Positions 9,281-18,618 are shown, counted from the stretch's first letter. The stretch is DNA of 39,840 nucleotides from Saprospiraceae bacterium (GCA_020630495.1 JAHDBH010000020.1:1-39840), one strand, 5' to 3'. Program-made: numbers and translations. The notes: generated by a model from the letters alone, not told the origin.

Positions 9281-10623
9281 CAGTGCTTGTTATATGAAAA
9301 CCCCAATTTGTCGAGACCATTTTGTATTTCAGGCGCCGACATGAATAGATCCCATAGCAGGCCTGTTCTGTAATTTTCTATCATTACTGGTATAGGCAGT
9401 TGATCTATTGCGAGGTATTTTTGAATATACCACTGAGACTCATGCGAAAATGCATCGTAGGGACCATATTCACCCCAGAGCAAATCTGCATTTTGATCTA
9501 GGTATCGCAGCATCTTCATACTCTCCGTAGGCGTATAAGGAAAGCTACTCAGTGCTGCTGTAGGACTTATGACTCCTAGATCTTCCTGAGGATTGTGTCC
9601 AGCGTAGCCTGACATAGAGTAGCTGCTCGTGAGTCCCCAGCACTCATCAGAGTAGCCGCGATATTGGTAGGGATTTTCTTTGCAGTGGCGGTGGTGTATG
9701 AGAGCGTGATTTTGATTCACTTTCCAGAAATCACCGTATTCAGATGTCAAATTTCTAGGATCTAGCCCTAGATGAGAGTAGTGTGACCAAAAGAGAGGTC
9801 CTACGTGCATACTGTTATTAGCATAGTGATTCACTACCGTAGGTAAGCCGTAGTAGCTACCATCGCTTTTGATCGCCCCAGATCTCATATATCCATCATG
9901 AAATACCGCTGCATCTATGCCATGTGTAGGACTGCAAGCCGCCATCACGTACATGATCAGACACTCATTGTGACCACGCACGGCAAAGTCCATCTTAAAT
10001 CCATGCTTGGGCGACCAGTGCCAGTACAGTACATCCTTCCCTTGCGTATACCATTGCCAATCTATGTCCTTCCAGAGAGCATCCATGCGCTCAGCCAGGT
10101 CTTTATCATTTTTATTTCCTGTCTGTCGCAGATACTGTCTTGCGGTCACGAGTCCCTGAGCCAGAAACGCCGTCTCTACGAGATCGCCTCCATCGTCATA
10201 TTGACTGAATGGATATACCTCTCCCGATGGATGCATCCAGTGTGACCAGGCACCGTGAAATTTATCCGTGCTTTCTAACCATCCAGTGAGATGCTCGAGA
10301 CGCGCTATTCCTTCTTCTCTAGGGATGAAGCCTCTTTCTATACCTACGATCAGCGCCATGATTCCAAATCCTGTACCGCCACTCGTAACTATGTTCTTTC
10401 CATGGACGGGATAGACATCATCCATATGCAGTCTCTCACGCGCCGCGCCAGAAGTAGGCTCCGCCGCCTCCCACATATAATTAATTGTCTGACGCTGAAT
10501 CTTATCAAGGAGTTGCTTATCCTCTGATGGGGTCTGATCCGTCAGACTCATCGTCGTAGTCGGCTTGTCACAGGATATACAGGCCGTCAGAATAAGCAGA
10601 ATAAGAATATAAATTTGTCGCAT
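9280..10623 (-). CDS. GH144-type glucanase (glucoamylase-like domain), lipoprotein
   Basis: A 447-residue protein consisting of a lipoprotein signal (MRQIYILILLILTACISC) and a single (alpha/alpha)6-barrel domain of the glucoamylase-like PF10091/COG5368 group, which contains GH144 endo-beta-1,2-glucanases. Diagnostic blocks are VTSGGTGFGIMALIVGIERGF (79-99), WSHWM, the acidic cluster DDGGDLVE (143-150), WHWSPKHGF (201-209), GHNE with E220, and GYAGHNPQEDLGVISPTAALSSFPYTP near the C-terminus. The same blocks recur in the next gene upstream, so the two are paralogues from an old tandem duplication. It starts 4 bp after its paralogue. Expected activity is hydrolysis of beta-1,2-glucan, endo or as an exo-acting sophorose releaser; other linkages remain possible for uncharacterised subgroups. 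Confidence 0.87.
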   Translation of the reverse strand: MRQIYILILLILTACISCDKPTTTMSLTDQTPSEDKQLLDKIQRQTINYMWEAAEPTSGAARERLHMDDVYPVHGKNIVTSGGTGFGIMALIVGIERGFIPREEGIARLEHLTGWLESTDKFHGAWSHWMHPSGEVYPFSQYDDGGDLVETAFLAQGLVTARQYLRQTGNKNDKDLAERMDALWKDIDWQWYTQGKDVLYWHWSPKHGFKMDFAVRGHNECLIMYVMAACSPTHGIDAAVFHDGYMRSGAIKSDGSYYGLPTVVNHYANNSMHVGPLFWSHYSHLGLDPRNLTSEYGDFWKVNQNHALIHHRHCKENPYQYRGYSDECWGLTSSYSMSGYAGHNPQEDLGVISPTAALSSFPYTPTESMKMLRYLDQNADLLWGEYGPYDAFSHESQWYIQKYLAIDQLPIPVMIENYRTGLLWDLFMSAPEIQNGLDKLGFSYNKH

Positions 10624-10627
10624 AATG

Positions 10628-12598
10628 TCAATAGCTAAATCCTAATTTATCTAGACCTGTCTGCACCTCTGGAGCGGACATCAGTAGATCCCAGAGCAGA
10701 CCAGTACGATGATTTTCTATCATGCATATGATGGGTCCCTGATCAATAGCGAGATAGGAACTTGCTGTCCAGCCCTCCGTCAGATTAAATGCATCATAAA
10801 ATCCCATATCACCCCAGAGTCGATCACCTATAGAATAATAGAAAAAGCGCATCGCCTCCATGGACTCTATAGGCGTATAAGGAAATGATGAGAGTGCCGC
10901 AGTAGGAGTGATCACCCCCCGATCATTACTAGGACTATGAGCTGAGTATCCTGCATTACCGTCACTTGCTGTCAGTCCCCAGCACTGCTCACTATAGCCT
11001 ACATAGTCTTGAGGATTGTCTACGCAGTACGAGCGATTGATGAGCGTATGATTTACTGCTTGATCCCAGTAGGAAGCATATTGATCTTCTAGATTGCGTG
11101 GGTTGACACCCAAAAACGAATAGTGCTCAAAAAAAAGTGGACCACCTAATCCTGGACCTAAGGGTAATTCTATATTGTAAAACTCTGAGCCATTGCGGAT
11201 TCCACCATTTCTAGCCCAGCCCTGATCATATACGCTGGCAGGTATGCTATGTGTGGGAGCCCCTGCTGCTAGGATATAGGTAATGAGACCTTCATTATAT
11301 CCGCGGAGCGGCAAATTGATCCTCCATGCATGCCGTGGAGACCAGTGCCAGTATAGCACATCCTGATCACCCTGCCTATGCCAGTCCCACTCCACAGCCG
11401 TCCACAGTCGATTAATCTGATCTATAAGCGCAGCCTCTCCGGGATCGTTGTCGTCTAGGTATTGACGTACGGTAAGCATGCCTTCTACGAGAAAGGCTGT
11501 TTCGACCAGATCGCCACCGTCATCAAATTCACTGAATGGTCTCACCGCTCCCGTAGTGCCATCCATCCAGTGCGCCCATACGCCATGAAATCGATCAGCA
11601 CCTTCTAGAAAGTCCATTATTTTTTGCCAGCGCTCTACTGCCTCTTGTCTGGTGATAAATCCGCGCTCTACGCCAACTATCATGGCCATAAGGCCAAAGC
11701 CCGATCCACCAGATGTCACAGTATTTGTGCTCGTATTTCTCTCGAGGGCCATACCACTTACAGGATGCGCAAAATCCCAGAAATACTTAAATGTTTGTTC
11801 CTGTACCAGTGTCATTAATTCTTCATCGCTGATGATAGGAAAATCTGGCTCGGCATCAGCTTCCGTATAGAAGGCAAAGGAGCGTGTATCGAATGGCCTT
11901 TGCACGTCAGTGCCAATAGACGAGGGAAATAATAAATTTAATTTTTTAAGATCCGCCAGGTCCTCGGATAAGACGGCCTCATAGTTGGTCTCATCGATGG
12001 CCGTGATGCTTAGCATATAATTTTTATCGCCCACAAGTACGAGCTCATCCTGTAATGTCTCTACTGGCACTTGATGACTCAGCTCCATGTAAATGGTGGG
12101 ACGCACAGAGACACCCGTGACCTTGGAAGATCCTAGAAGATCGGCATCATCCGCTCTCAGGGATATAATTTCAAGAGGCTCTCTAGCAATAGCAAACTCC
12201 AAACTAATACCTGGAAAGGCAGCTCCAGACTCAGCCCTAAAATCCGCGCTGATCTCCAGTCGCAGCTCCTCACCCTCTATAGGAAATTCTGATAAGCTCA
12301 GCTCTACAATGCGCGCCATGTCGAGAAGTGTCGCATCATAGTCTACGAGAACGCCTTGCTCGTCGAGCAAGCTTATGTGTGAAGCCGCATCACTGCGCAC
12401 TGACTCGCTAAATACAAGTGAAATCCGATCACTGGGATCTACCAGCGCATCACCTCCCAGGATAGATTGATTTCCCATACGTGCAGATCGGAGCTGCATA
12501 CGATCTGGATTGGGATCTGGAGTATCTGGACCGTCGTTACATGACCATAGACCACAGAAAATCAACAAAGAAATGAGGCAATATGATAAAAACTTCAT
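10628..12598 (-). CDS. GH144-type glucanase with two N-terminal Ig-like domains, lipoprotein
   Basis: A 656-residue lipoprotein (signal ending GLWSC, Cys 20) with two Big_5-like beta-sandwich modules at about 34-137 and 142-245, followed by the catalytic glucoamylase-like/GH144 domain at about 255-656. Catalytic-domain blocks match the paralogue downstream: VTSGGSGFGLMAMIVGVERGF, WAHWM, FDDGGDLVE with acidic residues at 359, 360, 363 and 366, WHWSPRHAW, GYNE with E436, and GYSAHSPSNDRGVITPTAALSSFPYTP. The Ig-like modules probably act as spacers that hold the catalytic domain away from the outer membrane, as seen in other surface PUL enzymes. This makes it the better candidate for the surface endo-enzyme, while the short paralogue may act on oligosaccharides (inference). 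A hairpin with a U-run lies just before its start codon. Confidence 0.87.
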   Translation of the reverse strand: MKFLSYCLISLLIFCGLWSCNDGPDTPDPNPDRMQLRSARMGNQSILGGDALVDPSDRISLVFSESVRSDAASHISLLDEQGVLVDYDATLLDMARIVELSLSEFPIEGEELRLEISADFRAESGAAFPGISLEFAIAREPLEIISLRADDADLLGSSKVTGVSVRPTIYMELSHQVPVETLQDELVLVGDKNYMLSITAIDETNYEAVLSEDLADLKKLNLLFPSSIGTDVQRPFDTRSFAFYTEADAEPDFPIISDEELMTLVQEQTFKYFWDFAHPVSGMALERNTSTNTVTSGGSGFGLMAMIVGVERGFITRQEAVERWQKIMDFLEGADRFHGVWAHWMDGTTGAVRPFSEFDDGGDLVETAFLVEGMLTVRQYLDDNDPGEAALIDQINRLWTAVEWDWHRQGDQDVLYWHWSPRHAWRINLPLRGYNEGLITYILAAGAPTHSIPASVYDQGWARNGGIRNGSEFYNIELPLGPGLGGPLFFEHYSFLGVNPRNLEDQYASYWDQAVNHTLINRSYCVDNPQDYVGYSEQCWGLTASDGNAGYSAHSPSNDRGVITPTAALSSFPYTPIESMEAMRFFYYSIGDRLWGDMGFYDAFNLTEGWTASSYLAIDQGPIICMIENHRTGLLWDLLMSAPEVQTGLDKLGFSY

Positions 12599-12615
12599 AG
12601 AATTAATTCAGCATT

Positions 12616-12655
12616 AAAAAAGAGAAGAGGGACGGCGAAACTAACCGCCGCCCCT
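12616..12655 (-). terminator. Hairpin plus U-run between the LamG and GH144 genes: intrinsic terminator or attenuator
   Basis: On the - strand a GC-rich stem is followed by a T-rich tract. Stem arms are 12628-12632 plus 12633-12637 (AGGG, A, CGGCG on +) and 12646-12650 plus 12651-12655 (CGCCG, C, CCCT on +), with one A/C mismatch and an 8-base loop. Six T residues on the - strand lie at 12616-12621 after a short pyrimidine-rich spacer. It sits in the only sizeable gap (140 bp) of the locus, inside an otherwise tight gene series, so partial termination that lowers expression of the enzymes relative to susCD and the LamG gene is likely. An RNA-stabilising hairpin is the alternative. Confidence 0.6.
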
Positions 12656-12738
12656 GCACCTCCTACGCATGTAATAAAACTTATAAGGCTATACTGCTAG
12701 TCGTAGCATGAATTACGACCAAGTACAGAAGTTATTGA

Positions 12739-14043
12739 TTATGGTTTTTCAGCATTATACAGGGCCTCGACATCTGAGCTAGTAAAGCTTGCATCAAAGA
12801 ATCTGATATCATCCAGATCACCTTTGTAGTGATTAGCTGTAGGCTTATAATAGTCACCCCATGGTGTGTCAGCCCACTCCTGCGAATCTGCTGATTTAAT
12901 AAATCCGATGGCAAGAATTTTTTCCCATGTCGGCTCCACGGCTGTCTCGTCATAGGCGACTCCAGAGATTGATTGCCAGGGCGTACCGTCAGGCCACAGG
13001 TTAAAATCCTGGCTTTTCATTAATTCACCGTTGATATACATCTGGCCAACTTTAGAAGCGGCATCATAAGTGCACACGATATGGACCCACTGATCTTTGA
13101 TCAGACCTGCAACACCTCCAGATGCTTCTAGATTGGCTACAAAGTCCCAGCCTTGCCATCCTCCATTATCTCGGTCTTGGCCATTGCCTGGAAACCACAG
13201 ATCTTCACTGAGAAACTCATCACCATTGGTATAGCTCATCGCCAGCTTACAACTTCCAAAGTCTGCAGGGATCTCAAATTGAAAACCCTCAAATGCTGCT
13301 AGACCAAATACGAACATCCCTGCGGGATTACCCTCTGCATTGACATGATCTGCGCTATTGGTTTTCATCCAAAACGAGGCTGTGAAGTCGTCACCAGCCA
13401 TGAGATCAGCACCATTAGCCACTTCTATGAGACTTGTGTTTCCATCAAAGACGGCGGAGCTATTTCCTTGTCCAAACCGATCTGGACCGTACTCCACATC
13501 GATAACATTATCCACTGTGTAGCTCCCCATGGCATCTGCTGTGGAGCCGTCAAAGCTGAAGTAGAGCAGTTGGTTGTCAGCATTGGGCACTACCACGGGA
13601 GCTCTGCCCTCCGTAGTAAAGGTGCGCGATGCCGTGGTAAATCCACCACCGTCAGCAGCCATGATACCTGTAATCGTGAGAGTATGTGCTGTACCACGTT
13701 GCATATCACCCTGAGGAGTGATCACTACTTGACTTGTGGTGGTATTGACATCTATGCCTACGGCTTCACCATTCGCGGTCAGGGTGATATTGCTAGCTGA
13801 TGCTGTCGCTGGATCGATCTCTTTATCTAGGACGATAGTGATGACAGAGTTAAGGGCAACGTCCTCTGCACTTGCTGCTCCATTGAGATCAGCAGTGACG
13901 GTCGACCCATCCTCAAAGCTTGTACCAGAGGCAGTAATGCTGCTGATCATAGCGTCATTAGGCGCTGGTGGATCATCGTCGCAAGCTACGGTCAAGAATA
14001 AACCGCATACCGCGGCGAGTAATAAAATCTTTGTGTTTTTCAT
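12739..14043 (-). CDS. Surface lipoprotein with Big_5 and LamG/concanavalin-like domains, putative glycan-binding protein
   Basis: A 434-residue lipoprotein (signal MKNTKILLLAAVCGLFLTVAC, Cys 21, then acidic DDD). Residues about 33-145 form a Big_5-type Ig-like domain (VITIVLDKEIDPATASASNITL, RGTAHTLTITGIMAADGGG). Residues about 155-430 form a LamG/concanavalin A-like jelly roll, with LLYFSFDGSTADAMGSYT at its start, DDFTASFWMKT, WVHIVCTYDAASKVGQMYINGELM and GDLDDIRFFDASFTSSDVEALYN at its end. It follows susD by 44 bp, the usual place for the SusE/SusF-type surface glycan-binding protein, so capture of the polysaccharide at the cell surface is the likely role. No catalytic residues of a LamG-type hydrolase are recognised. 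Confidence 0.82.
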   Translation of the reverse strand: MKNTKILLLAAVCGLFLTVACDDDPPAPNDAMISSITASGTSFEDGSTVTADLNGAASAEDVALNSVITIVLDKEIDPATASASNITLTANGEAVGIDVNTTTSQVVITPQGDMQRGTAHTLTITGIMAADGGGFTTASRTFTTEGRAPVVVPNADNQLLYFSFDGSTADAMGSYTVDNVIDVEYGPDRFGQGNSSAVFDGNTSLIEVANGADLMAGDDFTASFWMKTNSADHVNAEGNPAGMFVFGLAAFEGFQFEIPADFGSCKLAMSYTNGDEFLSEDLWFPGNGQDRDNGGWQGWDFVANLEASGGVAGLIKDQWVHIVCTYDAASKVGQMYINGELMKSQDFNLWPDGTPWQSISGVAYDETAVEPTWEKILAIGFIKSADSQEWADTPWGDYYKPTANHYKGDLDDIRFFDASFTSSDVEALYNAEKP

Positions 14044-14087
14044 GTCGAAATATTTAAGTCAAAGAAAATGAGAGTCGTAAGTAATTC

Positions 14088-15584
14088 TTAGTATCCAGGA
14101 TTTTGATCGATTCTTCCTTCAGAAATATCTATCTCACTCTGAGGGATAGGAAAGAGCTCGTGCTTTCCTCGGATAAATCCGAGCGGTCCCAGCACCTCCT
14201 CAGCACGATCTGTACGCACTAGATCCCAGTAGCGCAATCCCTCAAGTGCTAGCTCATAATATCTTTCTTCCGCTATCGCCGCACGCAGGTCTGCCTGATC
14301 TGTGGTGGTGATATCTGGCAATGTATTGCTGTCGCCTCCTCGGGCTCTTTCTCGTATCTGGTTCACATAGGGAAGTGCCGCTGCAGATTGGCCCAGTTCA
14401 TTGAGAGCTTCGGCGTGCATCAGCAGCACATCAGCATATCTGATGATACGTCTATTATGACCAAATGACTCTCTGGAATCCGTCCCAGGAAACCATACCT
14501 TCTGATTATAGCATTCTATCTCGACTATGGCACCATTTTCTCTTGTGGTATCTGGAGTAGATCCGTCACCGCGTATGGTGATGCCATCAATTACCTCATT
14601 TAAAAATAGTACTGTCGGATCCAGTCGCGGATCTACATTATCCTGCATTTCATCTATCCACACGTAGGCTGGTCGACAGAATCCCCAGCCTTTGTTGGGA
14701 GTGCCTCGTACTCCCTGCGTATTGCCGTATTGATTGCCGCCATTAGCGAAGTTATCTGGCAGAGCCGATATCTCAAAGATGGATTCCTCGTTGTGCTCAT
14801 TAGTAGAAATAAATACCTCAGCGTAGTCATCCACGAGGTCATACTCTCCAGAGGAAATCACCTGATCCGTGAGATCACGGACGTCTTCATATTCGCCATA
14901 GTACAGTTTCACACGCGCAAGAAGCGAGAGTGCTGCGCCACGCGTGGCACGACCAAGTTCCTCGGCTGGATATTCAGATCGCTCTGGTAAGATGCTGATA
15001 GCAAATTCCAGGTCGGGATATATGATTTCATTGAGTATCACATCTACCTCGGTACGGCCGAGATCTAGAGATGGCTCGGTGACAGTCACCATCGGCACCG
15101 CGCCAAATCCCCTCACGAGGTCCGCATAGAAGTACGCTCTCAGATACCGCGCTTCACCGATCAATCGATCTTGGAGCGCAGCGTCCATCTCTATGCTTGG
15201 CACCTCATTGATCACAAGATTAGTTCTTCTGACTGCTTCGTACAGGGTTTTGTACCAGCGCTCGGTGCTACCCTCTGACGCGGTATGCTCAAACTTGTCA
15301 TAGACACTGATAGCAATACCGTCTGTGGGATTACTTCCCTTGACCGCATCATCCGCCATCATATCGAGGAGTGGGAAGCCGCCCGTGGCTATCTGCCATG
15401 TGCGAGTAATATTATAGATCGCATTAGTGGCTAGGACTGCATCCTGCTCCGTGGATGGAAAAGAACCGACAGTCAGTGAAGCTCGAGGTGGCTGTGTGAG
15501 AAAATCATCACTACACCCTACGCTGCTCATCATCACACAGATGAGAGCGGCACTTCCGATTTTATATAGTCTAGTAGTATTCAT
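14088..15584 (-). CDS. susD: SusD/RagB-family nutrient-binding outer membrane lipoprotein
   Basis: A 498-residue SusD-like lipoprotein. The signal ends in MMSSVGC (Cys 24) followed by SDDFLTQPPRASLTVGSFPSTEQDAVLATNAIYN, the standard SusD opening. TPR-like helices follow, with LIGEARYLRAYFYADLVRGFGAVPMVT near residues 140-166 and TRGAALSLLARVKLYYGEYEDVRDLTDQVI near 210-240; the C-terminal SusD block has RRIIRYADVLLMHAEALNELGQ and ALEGLRYWDLVRTDRAEEVL, ending in DQNPGY. It forms the lid of the SusC transporter and binds glycan oligosaccharides at the surface. It starts 9 bp after susC ends, as expected for a co-transcribed SusCD pair. The symbol is by family only; the ligand is unknown. Confidence 0.95.
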   Translation of the reverse strand: MNTTRLYKIGSAALICVMMSSVGCSDDFLTQPPRASLTVGSFPSTEQDAVLATNAIYNITRTWQIATGGFPLLDMMADDAVKGSNPTDGIAISVYDKFEHTASEGSTERWYKTLYEAVRRTNLVINEVPSIEMDAALQDRLIGEARYLRAYFYADLVRGFGAVPMVTVTEPSLDLGRTEVDVILNEIIYPDLEFAISILPERSEYPAEELGRATRGAALSLLARVKLYYGEYEDVRDLTDQVISSGEYDLVDDYAEVFISTNEHNEESIFEISALPDNFANGGNQYGNTQGVRGTPNKGWGFCRPAYVWIDEMQDNVDPRLDPTVLFLNEVIDGITIRGDGSTPDTTRENGAIVEIECYNQKVWFPGTDSRESFGHNRRIIRYADVLLMHAEALNELGQSAAALPYVNQIRERARGGDSNTLPDITTTDQADLRAAIAEERYYELALEGLRYWDLVRTDRAEEVLGPLGFIRGKHELFPIPQSEIDISEGRIDQNPGY

Positions 15585-15593
15585 GATCTCAAA

Positions 15594-18569
15594 TTAAAAA
15601 GTGGTGGTAAGTCCCAGGGTAAGGATGCGCGTAATAGGGTAAACTCCCCTGTCTATGGCTCCGTCAATAGCGCTTGCCGCTCCTATCTCTGGACTGTATC
15701 CTGTAAAATTTGTACTCGTAAATAGATTAGTGCCACGTACGTATAGATTGGCACTTTCCATACCTATACGATTGGCAAATCCATCTGGCGCGGATATACT
15801 GATCGTGGCTGTACGTAGCCTGAAGAATGATCCATCTTCTACGAAGTAAGATGATGGTTGATAATTAATACCTCCTAGACTTGCTCGGGGATCTTCATTA
15901 GTAGATCCTTCGCCCGTCCAGTAATCATTAAACTTATCCTCAAAGTTGAGAGTAGCAAATCTGATGGCTTGCTTACCATTATATATCTCACTGCCTCTCT
16001 GTCCCTGAAAGTCAAGCGATAGATTGACGATTTTATATCCTATCGCCACATTAAATCCGTAGATGAGATCGGGAATAGAACTACCGATGATTGTCCGATC
16101 AGCCGAGGTGATGTCTCCGTCGCCATTGATATCTCTGTAGCGCAAGTCGCCAGCACGCTGACCAAATAAACTAGGGCTACTTTCTACCTCCGCATCTGTC
16201 TGGAAGACTCCCTCTACCTCAAATCCATAGAAGTACCCTATAGGCAGACCCACCGCCGTACGGGCTACCCGCTGACCATTGCCCAGATCACCACCTATGA
16301 GGAGCGAATCTGCTCCGATGTCCTGTCCTATATTGGTCACAGTATTACTCACTGTGGATCCCACGATGCCTATCTCATAGGTAAAATCTCCTGCTCGATT
16401 GCGATAATTTATGTTCCACTCAAATCCCTTATTCTCGACACTCGCAGCATTAAAAAATATGCTCCTAAATGCACCTATACCTGTGTAACCTATGGGCTCT
16501 AGCGGCACCAAGATATCATCTGTCTGCTTGATATAGTAGTCTAGCTCGGCGGTCAGGCGATCCTCAAAAAATCCCAGATCAATTCCTATATTACTCTGAG
16601 TAGTTTCTTCCCAGCGCAAATTAGGATTTCCTCCACCATTAAAGGTTGCTCCAGGCTGGATGGTCTCCCCCTCGCCAAATACCGCAGAGGTGCCTGAACT
16701 GATCAGTGCATACTGGGCATCACCTGGTATGCGCTCATTTCCTATAATTCCCCAGCTGGCGCGCAGCTTCACACGATTAAGGATTCCGCTCTGCGGGAAG
16801 AAAGGCTCATTGTACATATTCCATCCCACCGCGAAGCTCGGGAAGTTTCCAAATCGATTATTTACTCCAAACTTCGAGGAGCCGTCACGTCTCATCGAAG
16901 CCGTAAAAAGATACTTTCCAGCGTAGCTGTAATTGACTCTTCCCAGATAGGATACGAGGGTAGATCTACCAAATGAGTTGCTCACACGGTCTAGATCATC
17001 CTGACCAGCATTGAGATACCAGAAGAGTGGATCCTCTCTGATCAGACCTTCCGTAAATCCGTTGATAAATTCATTGCGACTATCTTGAGCCGTATATCCC
17101 ACTAGAGCGCTGACGGAGTGGTCGCCTTTCTGGATATTATAAGTAAGTGTGTTTTCGTAGATGAGCGTGCTCGCGTGACCCGTATTATAACTCAGACTAT
17201 TGACCTCGTTCTGCTGGAGAGGGGATACGAAGAACTCAGGGGAGAAGTTGCGATTGCGCGAGTAACCTAGATCAAATTGTAGACTGCTGCGAAAGCGAAA
17301 ATTCTTGAGGAATTCTACATCAACATAGAGATTACCCAAGCTACTCAGGCGCTTGGAGAAACTATTGCTAAATTCTATGGCCGCAACCGGGTTTCCCCCA
17401 TTGACCTCTGCATATGTGACTCCATCTTCTTGGAATGGCTTGTCTATAGGCCATGCTCGCAGGGCTGTCTGGATGACCCCTGGCGCATTTTCTTTATCCG
17501 TGTAGAGTGCCGCCATGTCTAGCCCTACCGTGATGCTATTGCTGATATCAAAGGACGTGTTGAGCTTAGCTGTCAATCTATCGATGCCAGACTTGGGTAG
17601 GATACCCTCTTGACCAAAGTATCCCAGACCAAAGTAGTAGCGAGCTCTATCGCTACCGCCACTGACGGATGCATTAGCATTAGTAATTGCAGCATTATCT
17701 TGAAAGATCAGGCTCTGCCAGTCGGTGTCTGGCAGTACATCGAGATTATTATATGTACCAGGATTGACTGCGTTGATATATGTCGCGAACTCGCGACCCG
17801 TCATCACGTCAATCGTATTAGCTATGCTCTCTACGGAGCGCTCTACAGACAGGTTGATTCGAGGTGCACCTGCAATACCTCTTTTGGTAGTGACTACCAC
17901 GACTCCACTCGCGCCTCTAGATCCATAGATAGCAGAGGCGCTGGCATCTTTGAGGACTTCCATGGACTCTATATCGTTCGCATTGAGCAGAGCTATGGCA
18001 CCGATATCTGTGATGACTCCATCGATGACAGCGATAGGGCTGTTATTGTTGAGCGTAGTGACACCTCTAAGGCGCACCACGGGGTTGGATCCCGGTTCAC
18101 CAGAAGTGTTGAGGATTTGTAGTCCAGCTACTTTACCCTGTAGGGCATTGATAGGATTAGTCGTGGGGACTTTGGTGATATCTGCTGACTTTACGGAAGA
18201 GACGGATCCAGTGAGGTCACTCTTCTTGATCGTGCCATATCCTATCACTACCACTTCATCAATCTGTCTTGAATCAAGCTCCAGGACGATCTTTAGGTCT
18301 GTATCGTCTGTGAGGCGCATTCCCTTATTCTTATAGCCTATATAAGTGATCGCGATACTATCTCCTGGATTGGCGGTGATGGTGAAGCCGCCATCTATTC
18401 CTGTAAAGTCACCAGTCTCTGGTCCGACTAGCGTGACGTTGACACCGATGAGAGGTTCTCCGTTATCAGCATCTGTCACCATACCAGTGTAAGTGCGCGA
18501 CTGCGCTGACAGGATGGTCGCGCTCATCAAGCACAGTGAGAATATCAGAGGAGTAATTCTTAATCTCAT
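15594..18569 (-). CDS. susC: SusC/RagA-family TonB-dependent outer membrane transporter
   Basis: A 991-residue TonB-dependent transporter. Layout: signal peptide to about residue 22 (ATILSAQ); carboxypeptidase-regulatory-like beta-sandwich about 25-100 (GMVTDADNGEPLIGVNVTLVG); SusC signature and TonB-interacting region DEVVVIGYGTIKKSDLTGSVSSV near 104-126; plug domain to about 230 with NDIESMEVLKDASASAIYGSRGASGVVVVTTKRG; then a 22-strand barrel ending in the aromatic ILTLGLTTTF. It imports oligosaccharides across the outer membrane with energy from TonB-ExbBD (not in the window). It is the first gene of the locus after a 167-bp gap from the regulator gene, and a TAnnTTTG element sits about 42 bases before its ATG. 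The symbol is by family; the substrate is inferred from the neighbouring GH144 and GH3 enzymes. Confidence 0.95.
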   Translation of the reverse strand: MRLRITPLIFSLCLMSATILSAQSRTYTGMVTDADNGEPLIGVNVTLVGPETGDFTGIDGGFTITANPGDSIAITYIGYKNKGMRLTDDTDLKIVLELDSRQIDEVVVIGYGTIKKSDLTGSVSSVKSADITKVPTTNPINALQGKVAGLQILNTSGEPGSNPVVRLRGVTTLNNNSPIAVIDGVITDIGAIALLNANDIESMEVLKDASASAIYGSRGASGVVVVTTKRGIAGAPRINLSVERSVESIANTIDVMTGREFATYINAVNPGTYNNLDVLPDTDWQSLIFQDNAAITNANASVSGGSDRARYYFGLGYFGQEGILPKSGIDRLTAKLNTSFDISNSITVGLDMAALYTDKENAPGVIQTALRAWPIDKPFQEDGVTYAEVNGGNPVAAIEFSNSFSKRLSSLGNLYVDVEFLKNFRFRSSLQFDLGYSRNRNFSPEFFVSPLQQNEVNSLSYNTGHASTLIYENTLTYNIQKGDHSVSALVGYTAQDSRNEFINGFTEGLIREDPLFWYLNAGQDDLDRVSNSFGRSTLVSYLGRVNYSYAGKYLFTASMRRDGSSKFGVNNRFGNFPSFAVGWNMYNEPFFPQSGILNRVKLRASWGIIGNERIPGDAQYALISSGTSAVFGEGETIQPGATFNGGGNPNLRWEETTQSNIGIDLGFFEDRLTAELDYYIKQTDDILVPLEPIGYTGIGAFRSIFFNAASVENKGFEWNINYRNRAGDFTYEIGIVGSTVSNTVTNIGQDIGADSLLIGGDLGNGQRVARTAVGLPIGYFYGFEVEGVFQTDAEVESSPSLFGQRAGDLRYRDINGDGDITSADRTIIGSSIPDLIYGFNVAIGYKIVNLSLDFQGQRGSEIYNGKQAIRFATLNFEDKFNDYWTGEGSTNEDPRASLGGINYQPSSYFVEDGSFFRLRTATISISAPDGFANRIGMESANLYVRGTNLFTSTNFTGYSPEIGAASAIDGAIDRGVYPITRILTLGLTTTF

Positions 18570-18610
18570 GGAGAATATTTGAAGCGTGTAGAATCAACTA
18601 GTGAACTCGA

Positions 18611-18618
18611 CAAATATA
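18611..18618 (-). promoter_or_regulatory. Candidate Bacteroidota -7 promoter element for the susCD operon
   Basis: The - strand reads TATATTTG, an exact TAnnTTTG match, ending 41 bases upstream of the susC ATG. A TTG (plus strand CAA at 18634-18636) lies 15 bases further upstream, somewhat closer than the usual -33 spacing. It is the only such match in the 167-bp gap. Confidence 0.5.

Noticed and set aside
13345-13800. 151-codon + strand open frame
   Set aside because: It is antisense to the Big_5/LamG lipoprotein gene and gives a Cys/His/Ser-rich product without any domain.
17610-18122. 170-codon + strand open frame
   Set aside because: It is antisense to the plug region of susC, which shows all expected motifs.
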